Of a stretch of DNA of 25,545 nucleotides, positions 9,938-17,937 are shown piece after piece (position 1 is the first letter of the stretch; each line of letters starts with the position of its first letter). This DNA comes from Chara braunii. Its lineage: Eukaryota > Streptophyta > Charophyceae > Charales > Characeae. The DNA lies in NCBI GenBank assembly GCA_003427395.1, contig BFEA01000176.1:443103-468647 (forward strand). The letters are read 5' to 3'. The notes beneath the pieces are model-generated. The model did not search any database, had not been told where the DNA came from, and worked only from the letters and a program-made list of their open reading frames with translations. A program made the position numbers and the translations under genes.

Positions 9938-10726
9938 TGACTTCCTTCTCCATCGTCTTTTGGGTCATCAGGGCTTCATCCAACTTCACTTTCATCCCAT
10001 CTTGTTCACGAAGCGCTCTGCAAATGGATTAATCATTCTCGGTGTTGTTTCTTCCCACGATTGATGATGTTACACATGAGACTGAGGAGCCGCCAATCTC
10101 TCTACTACCTTCCTCAGTTGAGCAACCTCAAAATAGTTATGTTGACTAAGTTTCTTCACCTCATCTTGCTTCACTTCCTCATCATGCTTCTTTGCCACGT
10201 TCATCTGATCAAATATTTTTTTCATAGTATCCATCATGGTCGCTTGGAAATCCTCGCGATCCTTCTTCTCTTGAGCACGCATTTCTTTGTCTTCCCAATC
10301 CTTCCTTTTTTTTCGAAGGGAACTCATCATCTTTCATTTGTCGAAGGGCACTGACTTCCTTCTCCATCGTCTTTTGGGTCATCAGGGCTTCATCCAACTT
10401 CACTTCCATCCCATCTTGTTCACGAAGCGCTCTGCAAATGGATTAATCATTCTCGGTGTTGTTTCTTTCCACGATTAATGATGTTACACATGAGATTGAG
10501 GAGCCGCCAATCTCTCTACTACCTTCCTCAGTTGAGCAACCTCAAAATAATTATGTTGACTACGTTTCTTCACCTCATCTTGCTTCACTTCCTCATCATG
10601 CTTCTTTGCCACATTCATCTGATCAAATATTTTGTTCATAGTATCCATCATGGTCGCTTGGAAATCCTCGCGATCCTTCTTCTCTTGAGCACGCATTTCT
10701 TTGTCTTCCCAATCCTTCCTTTTTTT
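9899..10726 (-). repeat. 414-bp tandem duplication inside the gag-like frame
   Basis: Copy A (9899-10312) and copy B (10313-10726) are nearly identical, differing at a handful of sites (for example ctaagttt versus ctacgttt, atttttttc versus attttgttc). The 414-bp period is exactly 138 codons, so the duplication was in frame with the coiled-coil protein. The very high identity means that it is recent relative to the decay of the flanking sequence. Confidence 0.9.
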
Positions 10727-11043
10727 ATCTTCTTATTCGTTTTGATTTGCATATTTCTCCATCTCAGTGTCGTGATAAACTTTTATCTCTGCTACCGTTG
10801 TTTTAACAATAATAATATTTGCTTCGCTTTGTACCACACAGTCCCCTTATACTGATTAAATCCAACCTAACTGCCTTCAAGCGTACATGGTCACGTAAGA
10901 AGTGGGGCAGCCTGCAGAATGACAACACTCCCCACGTCATTTACGTCATTCTGCCTCTGATGTGGACACAACCTTGCAAAGTGTCCAGGATGACCGCAGT
11001 TGAAGCAAGTGCGAACGATAGTTGTGCTAGGTAAGTTCGCCAT

Positions 11044-11333
11044 CACAACGTCACTATTGAAAGCAACATCAAACGATTATCGAAGCGACCCTGAGCGTAG
11101 TGCGACTCCTACACAGGTTACTCCGGTAAAAAAAGTTGATCTAGATCGTTGGCAATCATGTAATGTACCCACACAAACCAGAAACATCGTCGTGCACGGA
11201 AGAGGAATGAAGAAGAAGAAAAAAATGACAAAAAGAAAGAGGAGATAAAAGAGATACATAAGAAATAAATAGTATCCCCGATCGCAACTTCAACAAATGT
11301 GACAATGAAAAAGAGGTGGTAGGACTCTACTAG
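11044..11333 (+). repeat. Second copy of the dispersed repeat seen at 3753-4150
   Basis: From about 11170 the sequence parallels 3850-4147 (tgcacggaagag, GAAGAAGAA tract, gatacataagaa, ccccga, gtgacaatgaaaaagaggtg, gtaggac). It ends where the TA-flanked element begins at 11334. Bases 11044-11169 hold the upstream edge of the gag-like pseudogene and nothing else recognised. Confidence 0.35.
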
Positions 11334-11983
11334 TTTCGCGGACCAAAAAGAAATAAATAAATAAATAAAAATTATGAAAACAAAATATCTTATGAAGAAA
11401 AATAAACTAAATAAGATTTGCCTGAGCATTACATCCTAATTCCTTGCCAAATTTTAAATAAAAATAAATTACGAAAACGAAATAATAATAAAAAAATAAA
11501 AAATAAAAAAAATTAGTGAAATTGCGAGCACGTTTTCAACACCGCCATCTTTGATGATTTTTTATTTTATTTTTTGGAGTAGATAAATGCCCTCAAAATT
11601 TAGATCTGTGTACTTTATATAATGCAAAACGCATTAAAAAAGTCTCAAAAAATAATAAAATTGTTTAGACCCTGAACTAAAGTGAAAACAAAAAGTAAAA
11701 AGTGAAAAAAAACGTGGGCAAGCACATTTTGACACCGCCATCTTTGGCGATTTTTTATTTTTATTTGGCTGAGCCAAATAATTTGAAAATTTCTAGGCGA
11801 GTACCTCACGTCATAGAAAATGCATAAAAACCAATTCAGAAAAAAAAAAAAATTTTAGGCCCCGAAATAATTTTCGGCGGGGGAGAAACGCCGTCGGGTT
11901 CGGACCCCGTACGGGACCCCGAACGCCCGTACATACGGAGGTCTGCCCAGGGACCTCCGTACGTACGGGCTGTTAACCCTGTG
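11334..11983 (+). mobile_element. TA-flanked AT-rich element, copy R1
   Basis: Starts at cgcggaccaaaaag, the reverse complement of a boundary block in copies R3 and R5 (ggtccgcg and ggttcgc forms). The AT-rich body contains two tandem modules about 190 bp apart, each holding gacaccgccatcttt-like sequence (about 11530 and 11725). It then passes through ggccccgaaata into a CpG-rich end with cggcggggg, cgtacgggaccccgaacg and a hairpin at 11927-11968. It finishes gttaaccctg directly before (TA)n. The GC-rich distal terminus present in R5 is missing at the left end. No open frame is credible; the element is non-autonomous. Confidence 0.7.
11927..11968. repeat. CpG-rich hairpin of copy R1
   Basis: Arm 11927-11943 and arm 11952-11968 are complementary at 16 of 17 positions around the loop tgcccagg. 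The equivalent hairpins in R2 and R4 have related but different arm sequences that still pair. Confidence 0.85.
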
Positions 11984-11998
11984 TATATATATATATAT
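11984..11998. repeat. (TA)n microsatellite at R1 terminus
   Basis: Short TA run directly after the terminal ccctgtg of copy R1; further TA runs abut the ends of R2 to R5. Confidence 0.9.
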
Positions 11999-12182
11999 TT
12001 TGGTCTGGTCGGGCAAGTGACCCCGGGCCACTCTGGTAACCTGGTATATATATATAAATAGGTTGTTTTCTTGGACGCCTGGGCACACAACTTGTGCCCA
12101 AATAAACGCCCGGATAGACGCTCGGGTGCCCAAGCGGGGTTCCGGGCAGCCCCAATGAAGAAAGAAAAAAAAAACCTCCAGA
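11999..12182. mobile_element. Fragments of related GC-rich termini
   Basis: Contains ctctggtaacctgg directly before a second TA run (12045-12056). This matches the terminal ggtaac(c)ctg(TA)n of the element family. A further GC-rich segment has a perfect gggcaca/tgtgccc hairpin near 12080-12100. This looks like nested remains of the same or a sister family. Confidence 0.45.
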
Positions 12183-12459
12183 AAAAAACTAAATAGTGAG
12201 CAGGCAGCACGTTTTGACACCCCCATCTTTGACGATTTTTACTGTTTTTTTGGCTGAGCAGAATGGCTTCAAAAGTTATAGGCATATAGTTTACATCATA
12301 GAGAACTCACAAAAAACAATTCAGAAAACAAAAACTTATTTTTAGGCCCCGAAATGTTTTTGGGCGGGGGCCGAACTTGGAGGTGTTCGGCCCCCGAACG
12401 CCTGAACGTTCGGGGGCTAGCCCAGGGGCCCCCGAACGTTCGGTCAGGTAACTCTGTAT
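12183..12459 (+). mobile_element. TA-flanked element, copy R2, cut by the gap
   Basis: The AT-rich module (gcacgttttgacaccccc near 12210), catagagaactcac, ggccccgaaat and gggcgggggccgaac follow the same order as R1. The CpG-rich end has gaacgttcggggg blocks and a perfect 14-bp hairpin. It ends gtcaggtaactctgtat where the assembly gap starts, so the expected TA run probably lies in the gap. Confidence 0.7.
12404..12441. repeat. CpG-rich hairpin of copy R2
   Basis: gaacgttcgggggc (12404-12417) pairs perfectly with gcccccgaacgttc (12428-12441) across the 10-nt loop tagcccaggg. The arms also contain the self-complementary gaacgttc. Confidence 0.9.
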
Positions 12460-13389
12460 NNNNNNNNNNNNNNNNNNNNNNNNNNNNNNNNNNNNNNNNN
12501 NNNNNNNNNNNNNNNNNNNNNNNNNNNNNNNNNNNNNNNNNNNNNNNNNNNNNNNNNNNNNNNNNNNNNNNNNNNNNNNNNNNNNNNNNNNNNNNNNNNN
12601 NNNNNNNNNNNNNNNNNNNNNNNNNNNNNNNNNNNNNNNNNNNNNNNNNNNNNNNNNNNNNNNNNNNNNNNNNNNNNNNNNNNNNNNNNNNNNNNNNNNN
12701 NNNNNNNNNNNNNNNNNNNNNNNNNNNNNNNNNNNNNNNNNNNNNNNNNNNNNNNNNNNNNNNNNNNNNNNNNNNNNNNNNNNNNNNNNNNNNNNNNNNN
12801 NNNNNNNNNNNNNNNNNNNNNNNNNNNNNNNNNNNNNNNNNNNNNNNNNNNNNNNNNNNNNNNNNNNNNNNNNNNNNNNNNNNNNNNNNNNNNNNNNNNN
12901 NNNNNNNNNNNNNNNNNNNNNNNNNNNNNNNNNNNNNNNNNNNNNNNNNNNNNNNNNNNNNNNNNNNNNNNNNNNNNNNNNNNNNNNNNNNNNNNNNNNN
13001 NNNNNNNNNNNNNNNNNNNNNNNNNNNNNNNNNNNNNNNNNNNNNNNNNNNNNNNNNNNNNNNNNNNNNNNNNNNNNNNNNNNNNNNNNNNNNNNNNNNN
13101 NNNNNNNNNNNNNNNNNNNNNNNNNNNNNNNNNNNNNNNNNNNNNNNNNNNNNNNNNNNNNNNNNNNNNNNNNNNNNNNNNNNNNNNNNNNNNNNNNNNN
13201 NNNNNNNNNNNNNNNNNNNNNNNNNNNNNNNNNNNNNNNNNNNNNNNNNNNNNNNNNNNNNNNNNNNNNNNNNNNNNNNNNNNNNNNNNNNNNNNNNNNN
13301 NNNNNNNNNNNNNNNNNNNNNNNNNNNNNNNNNNNNNNNNNNNNNNNNNNNNNNNNNNNNNNNNNNNNNNNNNNNNNNNNNNNNNNNNN
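12460..13389. other. Assembly gap (930 N)
   Basis: Only N is present. Both flanks are repeats (a CpG-rich hairpin with probable (TA)n on the left, the hammerhead-bearing repeat on the right), which explains the assembly failure. Open frames that appear to cross it are artefacts of N translation. Confidence 1.
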
Positions 13390-13397
13390 GGGCTGTG

Positions 13398-13457
13398 ACA
13401 AACTATTTCGTCGGAGTTTCACCGACTCATCAGGAGGTTGAACCCTCAAAAGTCTGC
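13398..13457 (-). ncRNA. Candidate type III hammerhead self-cleaving ribozyme
   Basis: On the minus strand all core elements are present in order. Stem III 5' strand GCAGACTTT (13457-13449); H17 = U at 13448; stem I GAGG/CCTC closing a GTTCAA-containing loop (13447-13434); invariant CTGATGA (13433-13427); stem II GTCGG/CCGAC with loop TGAAACT (13426-13410); invariant GAA (13409-13407) with A15.1; stem III 3' strand to 13398. Stem III pairs at 8 of 9 positions (two G-U, one U-U mismatch at the second pair). Predicted cleavage is between 13448 and 13447. H17 = U is allowed by the NUH rule but less common than C. Hammerheads occur in plant retrozymes and Penelope-like elements (established knowledge). 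The RNA downstream of it enters the assembly gap within ten bases. No coding partner is visible. Confidence 0.8.
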
Positions 13458-13602
13458 AGAATCCCCTCACTGATTACACTGTAAATGATTATCTACCTTA
13501 ACCAAAATCTATGTAGACTATCACTCACCCACACCAGATGGAAAACTCTACAGACGGTCGGTTCACACCCCATCATAAGCCAGCAAAATATCCACGAAAT
13601 AA

Positions 13603-13609
<7 letters not shown>
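13458..13609 (-). other. Upstream flank of the hammerhead (minus-strand sense)
   Basis: Unique-looking sequence between the ribozyme and the (TA)n run at 13610. It would hold the promoter or upstream part of a hammerhead transcript if one is made. No motif recognised. Confidence 0.3.

Positions 13610-13653
<44 letters not shown>
13610..13653. repeat. (TA)n microsatellite
   Basis: Uninterrupted TA run abutting the gggttgccagaccgaacg end of copy R3. Confidence 0.95.
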
Positions 13654-13657
<4 letters not shown>

Positions 13658-14397
13658 TGCCAGACCGAACGTACAGAGGCCCCTAAGCTGAGCCCTGAAC
13701 GTTCGGGCGTTCGGGTCTCCGTACGGGACCCGAACCTGAAGGGTTCGGACCCCGCAGAAAAATATTTTGGCACCTAAATATTGTTATTTTTTTCTGAATT
13801 TTGTTTTGTGCGTTCTTTGGGATGTAAGGTACCTCCCTCTAAATTTTGAAGTCATTCTGCTTAGCCAAGAAACAAAGAAAAATCGGCAAAGATGGTGGTG
13901 TTAAAACTTGCTTGCCCACTCACTAATTTATTTTTTATCTCTTTTCACCTTTGTTTTTCCTTTATTTTGGGGCATGAACAAAATTATTATTTTTTCAAAC
14001 TTTATTTGTAGATTCTCTATTATGTAATATACACATATACAAATTTTCATGACATTTTTCACAGCCAAAAAAAAATGAACAATCGCCAGAGATGGTGGTG
14101 TCAAAAACATGCTCGCCCACTCAATAATGTCATTCTCGTTTTATTTTTTCTAATTGTCATTATTATTTTTTATTTTTAGTATTTTATTTTTATTTGAAGT
14201 TTGGTAAAGAATTTGGATGTAACGTTGAGGCAAATGTTGTTTAGTTTATTCTTCTGCATAACAGATATTGTTTTTCAGTTTTTTTTTTTTTTTTTTTTTT
14301 GGGGTCCGCGTTTGGTCGAACGCCCGAACGTGTCGAGAGGGGGTGCCGAACGTTCGGGCGTTCGGGTTCGGGCGTTCGGCCCGTCCCGAACGCCTAT
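13654..14397 (-). mobile_element. TA-flanked element, copy R3
   Basis: Begins gggttgccagaccgaacgta directly after (TA)n, in inverted orientation to R1 and R2. It carries CpG-rich blocks (gaacgttcgggcgttcggg), an AT-rich body with two modules about 200 bp apart (gatggtggtgt near 13890 and 14090), a long T run (14279-14300), and the second CpG-rich end (ggggtccgcg ... cccgaacgcc). The last bases of the terminus (ggttaccctg plus TA) are replaced at 14397 by the segment leading into the second hammerhead copy. No coding potential. Confidence 0.7.
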
Positions 14398-14458
14398 CGT
14401 CACAAACAGAACTGCCCGGTAAACCGTAGGCAGAGAGAGAGAAGAGGGCAACAAAGGA

Positions 14459-14506
14459 GGGGCTGTGACAAACTGTTTCATCGGAGTTTCACCGACTCAT
14501 CAGGAG
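14459..14506 (-). ncRNA. Second hammerhead copy, 5'-truncated
   Basis: Forty-eight bases identical to 13389-13436 apart from two substitutions. It keeps CTGATGA (14503-14497), stem II (TCGG/CCGA plus a closing G-U) and GAAA (14479-14476). Homology stops at 14506, 11 nt short of the position that matches the predicted cleavage site in the first copy, so the original stem I and the stem III 5' strand are lost. The neighbouring sequence offers a GAGT/ACTC stem I by chance, but the base preceding H17 is then G and breaks the required U16.1, so self-cleavage is not expected. Downstream (minus sense) it continues through cctcctttgttgccctcttc and a CT-rich tract to 14398. Confidence 0.7.
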
Positions 14507-14674
14507 TCATAGAAAACTCACAAAAAAACATTCAGAAAAACATAATTATTTTTAGGCCTCGAAATAAGTTTTGGCGGGGGACGAACGCCGCCGGGTTCGG
14601 ACCTCGTACGGGACCCCGAACGCCCGTGCGTACGGAGGTCTGCCCGGGGACCTCCGTACGTACGGGCTGGTGAT

Positions 14675-14676
<2 letters not shown>
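14507..14676 (+). mobile_element. TA-flanked element, copy R4, 5'-truncated
   Basis: Starts abruptly at tcatagaaaactcacaaaa, matching the interior of R2 (tcatagagaactcac) immediately after the hammerhead fragment. It continues through ggcctcgaaata, ggcggggg, cgtacgggaccccgaacg and a CpG-rich hairpin to ggctggtgatcc before (TA)n. It is the plus-oriented half of an inverted pair with R5. Confidence 0.7.
14624..14665. repeat. CpG-rich hairpin of copy R4
   Basis: Arm 14624-14640 pairs with arm 14649-14665 at all positions except one G-T, around loop tgcccggg. It is closely related to the R1 hairpin and diverged from that of R2. Confidence 0.85.
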
Positions 14677-14735
<59 letters not shown>

Positions 14736-14767
14736 TATTTGACGATATATATATATATATATATATA
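14677..14767. repeat. (TA)n microsatellite, interrupted, between inverted copies R4 and R5
   Basis: Two TA runs (14677-14734 and 14745-14767) separated by a short non-TA interruption (tctatttgacg). They sit at the centre of the R4/R5 inverted pair, so the whole stretch could fold as a long hairpin. Confidence 0.95.
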
Positions 14768-15454
14768 GGGTTACCTGACCGAACGTTCGGAAGTCCCCGG
14801 GCTGGCCCCCGAACGTTCGGGCGTTCGGGGTCCCGTTCGAGGGCCGAACACCTCCAGGTTCGGCCCCCGCTAAAAATAAGTTTGAAACCATTTTGGTAAG
14901 CCAAAACAAAATTAAAAATCGTCAAAGATGGGGGTGTCAAAACGTGCTCGCCCACTCATTATTTTGTTTTTTACACTTTTAACTTTTTGTTTTCACTTAT
15001 TTCGGGGCCTAAGGAATTTAATTATTTTTTGAAACTTTTTTAGTGGTTTTTGTATTATGTGAAGCACACATCTGTAAATTTTCAGGGCATTTAGCTATGC
15101 CAAAAAAAAAAAAAAAAAAAAAAAAGATGGGTGCGTCGAAAACATGCTCGCTCACTCGCTAAATTTAATTCTTTTTTTATTTATTTTTATTTTTATTTTT
15201 AGTATTTGTTTTCATATTTTATTTTTATTTCAAATTTGGTAAGGAATTCGGATGTAATGCTCAGGCAAATATTGTTTAATTTATTTTTCTCCATAACATA
15301 TATATTTTTTTAAGTTTGTTTATGACTTTGTTTTTTTTTTTTTTTTTTTGGGGTTCGCATTCGGCGCGAACGGCTGAACGCATCCCCAAGGGGTCCCATA
15401 CGTTCGGGCATTCGGGTTCGGGCGTTCGGCCTGTCCCGAACGCCGGTTACCCTG
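14768..15454 (-). mobile_element. TA-flanked element, copy R5, apparently full length (687 bp)
   Basis: The only copy flanked by (TA)n at both ends. The left terminus is gggttacctgaccgaacg. The right terminus is cccgaacgccggttaccctg, whose reverse complement starts cagggtaacc, giving short imperfect terminal inverted repeats (gggttacc against gggtaacc). Both ends carry CpG-rich gaacg/cgttc blocks. The ~550-bp interior is AT-rich with two copies of the gatggg-gtgtc/gcgtc module about 200 bp apart (14915-14963, 15115-15158) plus long A and T runs. It codes for nothing. TA-microsatellite targeting recalls the rice Micron MITEs, but I recognise no sequence relation. Confidence 0.7.
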
Positions 15455-15473
15455 TATATATATATATATATAT
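15455..15473. repeat. (TA)n microsatellite after R5
   Basis: TA run directly following the terminal ggttaccctg of R5. Confidence 0.95.
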
Positions 15474-16680
15474 GTATATGGTTTTTTATTTTTTTTAATA
15501 CGGTAACGAATGTCGATGTGACCTTGAGGAAAAAGTTGTTCAATTTGTTTTTTTGCCTAACATAATCAACTTTTTTTTTTTATTATTGCTCCGACCTTCT
15601 TGTCCTTGCACGGTCGAGTGCCCCGGAAAAACAAGGTGATCACGCCGGCCCGACTGGTCGCTTAGCAAGGTATAACGTTTAGAGTGACTGATGAGTTAGA
15701 CTTCTGATGCCAAGCATTAAGAATGATGAAGATAAGATGTTAGATCATCCTAGAAACGAGAATTCAAAGGCGGAGGCTACTTATTTGACTCATGGTTTAA
15801 GAGGCGAGTTGAAACTAAAATTTATACTTACCATCACATCAAGAGGCATTATCTCAAAGGAAGATATGTAAATCATCAAATATTTATGATAAAATCAATG
15901 TTGTGAATTTGATTTAACAAGTACTAGTTCCAAGTGTAACTTCATAAAGACTGTAATCGACTACTCAAAGAGCAAATACATGGTCGAATAACACTATCAA
16001 AGTAAAAAAATAAAATAAAAAAATGTTAACAAATTCATATAAAACTATGACAAAGAATCAAGGATGAAAAAAAAATGTATTAAATGACCTATAATTGTCA
16101 AGATTAACCTTGCTATGTTTGTCAACTTTCATATTAATGACTTAAACATCAAAGAAGTGCAACGCAAAAAGAGTGAACTAACTCAACTAGACATAGAGGA
16201 CAAAGGGGTTAGAGGAGAAGTTGTATAGAAGTTTCACAAGTAGATCTCTTTGATTACGTTCAAGCGCCTTAATTTTATTTACTTTTCCCTTCTTACTACT
16301 AACATGATGTATCACAGTTACAAATAGCCAACGACTCCCTTGCTGGCATATTTTGTGTTTGAGTCAGTCCTTGTAGTTTGTACGTTTTGTAATAATATGT
16401 TGGCCAAGCAATATTTTGGCCTATAATTTACGCTCATTTCAAAAGTTTAAATAGCGACCGTGAATCTCAAACTTGTTATCCTAGTTATATGTTTGTTGAC
16501 TTCTAGTTGGACTTGATCCTCATTCAAGGAATCTCGTAAATATGTAATAATGAGACAAATGAGGGTTCGTCGAAAGTACAATCTTACCAATGTATAGTAA
16601 GTTGCAAGCAAAATCACTGAGTACTTCGACCTTATTAATCGTTGTTTGCACAAAGGAATATGATCACTACTTGTAAAAGA

Positions 16681-16682
<2 letters not shown>
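15474..16682. other. AT-rich region without a recognised gene
   Basis: The start repeats a pattern also found just inside R3 and R5 (rtaaygaatktcgatgtgac...gaggmaaa, about 15500-15545), suggesting a further element fragment. No repeat boundaries, RNA genes or convincing frames were found beyond the 54-codon frame listed separately. Confidence 0.4.
15707..15871 (+). CDS. Short open frame, unknown, possibly a remnant
   Basis: A 54-codon frame starting with ATG and ending with TAA. Its translation is charged and protein-like (for example KNDEDKMLDHPRNENSKAEA) and the frame is also open for several codons upstream. It has no recognised domain or visible promoter and no homologous neighbour. It may be a decayed transposon frame or chance. 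Confidence 0.15.
   Translation: MPSIKNDEDKMLDHPRNENSKAEATYLTHGLRGELKLKFILTITSRGIISKEDM

Positions 16683-16740
<58 letters not shown>
16683..16740. repeat. (TA)n microsatellite followed by (TG)n
   Basis: About 58 bp of pure TA passing into tgtgtgtgtc. Unlike the runs at 11.9-15.5 kb, no gggttacc-type element end abuts it. Confidence 0.95.
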
Positions 16741-16749
<9 letters not shown>

Positions 16750-17630
16750 CTCTAATGTAAAAGACGGATTCCCACTACGGGCCAGACTTTATCAAAATGT
16801 TTCTGTGACATTTTTGTTGGAGTTTTGGTTTGTACCGCCAAACATTGCGGTTCGGTTGCTCCGATCCTCCAATGTTTTTGAAGAGGCTCAATCGTGATTC
16901 TTAAAATGGTTGGGGCCGTGTACTGGTGGCTTAAGAGATACTCTCTACTTATTGTGGGCAAAACAACAAGGCAACTATTTGGTATTGCACACACATACAC
17001 TCACATGCTCTAGTAGTTGATTAACAAAAAAAAAAACATCTTGCATGGAGGGCTACAAGAGTATCGCCAACCACAACCCTTTTGAATCTGTTGAGCTTAA
17101 AAGAGCGTTGAAGGCAGCGGAACATTATTCACGTGACAACAAATGTGCATTCATGCATATGCACTCACGACAAGACATGCACACATCCATACATACGTAC
17201 ACACCCAAACAGCAAGAAAAAAAAAACGAGGAAGAGGAGGACAATGATGAAATAGGTGCCACAAGCGCTTGGGGTGGTGGGGGATTTACACACCCAAATT
17301 TGTGAACTGCATGACGAGTACACACTCATAACAAACCCTCAGTGATCCTCATTTTTCTCTTTGTTTATTTGTTTTTTGGGGCATGCGGGAGTCTGTGCAC
17401 CTTGGTATGACATTTGTAAAGGCGGAGGGCAAAAGCGTTGGGTGGCACTGGCCCTCCCTTTACTCAAACATTTATCCGAGTCTCCTTATCCTTTGGCTAG
17501 AAGAAACCTGAGGTAAAACTTCCATTATGTTGGGCCTGAATTGGGAGGCAGAGGCAAGAGGGTTTGAGGGCACTGACTCTCCTTGCCTTCTTCATCCTCC
17601 TAAATCAGCAAACGAGTCCCCATGTCCAAT
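16750..17630. other. No recognisable gene
   Basis: Contains a run of GAG/GAA-rich sequence (17220-17255) and a CA/TG-rich stretch (17140-17210). Short frames on both strands show no domain. Confidence 0.4.
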
Positions 17631-17639
17631 CTCCGTTCC

Positions 17640-17825
17640 TCAAAGGCACACGTCCAAGGTGTGCTGGGGAAGCAAATTTCGAAATTTTTCTATAACTCTT
17701 AGGGCCATGTTGGGATCGACCTTGATCCAATCATTGAAGATGAGTCGCTCGTCCCGGGTCCCCTTCACTCTACCGACATCCCCCTCATTCCCTTCGCCTC
17801 TTGCCCTATCCCTCGACCAGCTCAC
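17640..17825 (-). pseudogene. Minus-strand frame of unknown origin beside a LINE remnant
   Basis: Sixty-one codons including RDERLIFNDWIKVDPNMALR, followed after a stop and frame change by RNGDWTWGL-like sequence. It lies downstream of the LINE fragment at 17938-19305 on the same strand and may be its 3' continuation, but I recognise no domain. Confidence 0.2.
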
Positions 17826-17937
17826 ATGTGTGATCTACCCTGCCTGGTCACCGCCTAACCAGTCCCTGCAAAATTGGGTTACTTCAGGTGTCCCTGTCCT
17901 TCTGCATATGTAACTGCTCAAATGTTTGCTCCGTCCC

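Larger units (their letters stand above)
9493..11043 (-). pseudogene. Gag-like CCHC plus coiled-coil repeat protein, decayed
   Basis: Read on the minus strand, an ATG at 11043-11041 opens a frame with a perfect zinc knuckle CX2CX4HX4C (CFNCGHPGHFARLC, 11007-10966), the nucleic-acid-binding signature of retroelement Gag proteins. The frame stops at 10893-10891. Downstream, highly charged coiled-coil segments follow (KKDREDFQATMMDTM; EVAQLRKVVERLAA; KTMEKEVSALRQM), then EAEQWRVEALRLGNKRG near 9860-9810 and a tail to about 9493. Stops and frame changes break it at least five times, including a TAA about 11 codons upstream of the EDKKRKDWEDKE stretch, two extra 28-bp units and the 414-bp duplication. 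The order knuckle, coiled coil, 'EALRxGNKRG' recalls repeat proteins of charophyte algae (memory-based inference). No protease, RT or integrase is seen nearby, so it may be a stranded gag or a host gene turned repeat. Confidence 0.7.

Noticed and set aside
13398-13410. Alternative type I hammerhead using the GTC after GAAAT-AGTTT
   Set aside because: It would give a two-pair stem III, but the bases after GTC (ACAG) cannot form stem I with the CTC before CTGATGA; the type III fold fits far better.
12307-13484. Two ~380-codon frames on opposite strands
   Set aside because: They are almost entirely N from the assembly gap and carry no information.
11336-15475. CRISPR-like array
   Set aside because: The recurring modules are ~200-500 bp apart, in both orientations, and degenerate; this is a nested transposon cluster in eukaryotic DNA.
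16918-16932. 15-mer gtactggtggcttaa shared with 25348-25362
   Set aside because: No similarity beyond the word; one such match is near chance expectation in 25 kb.
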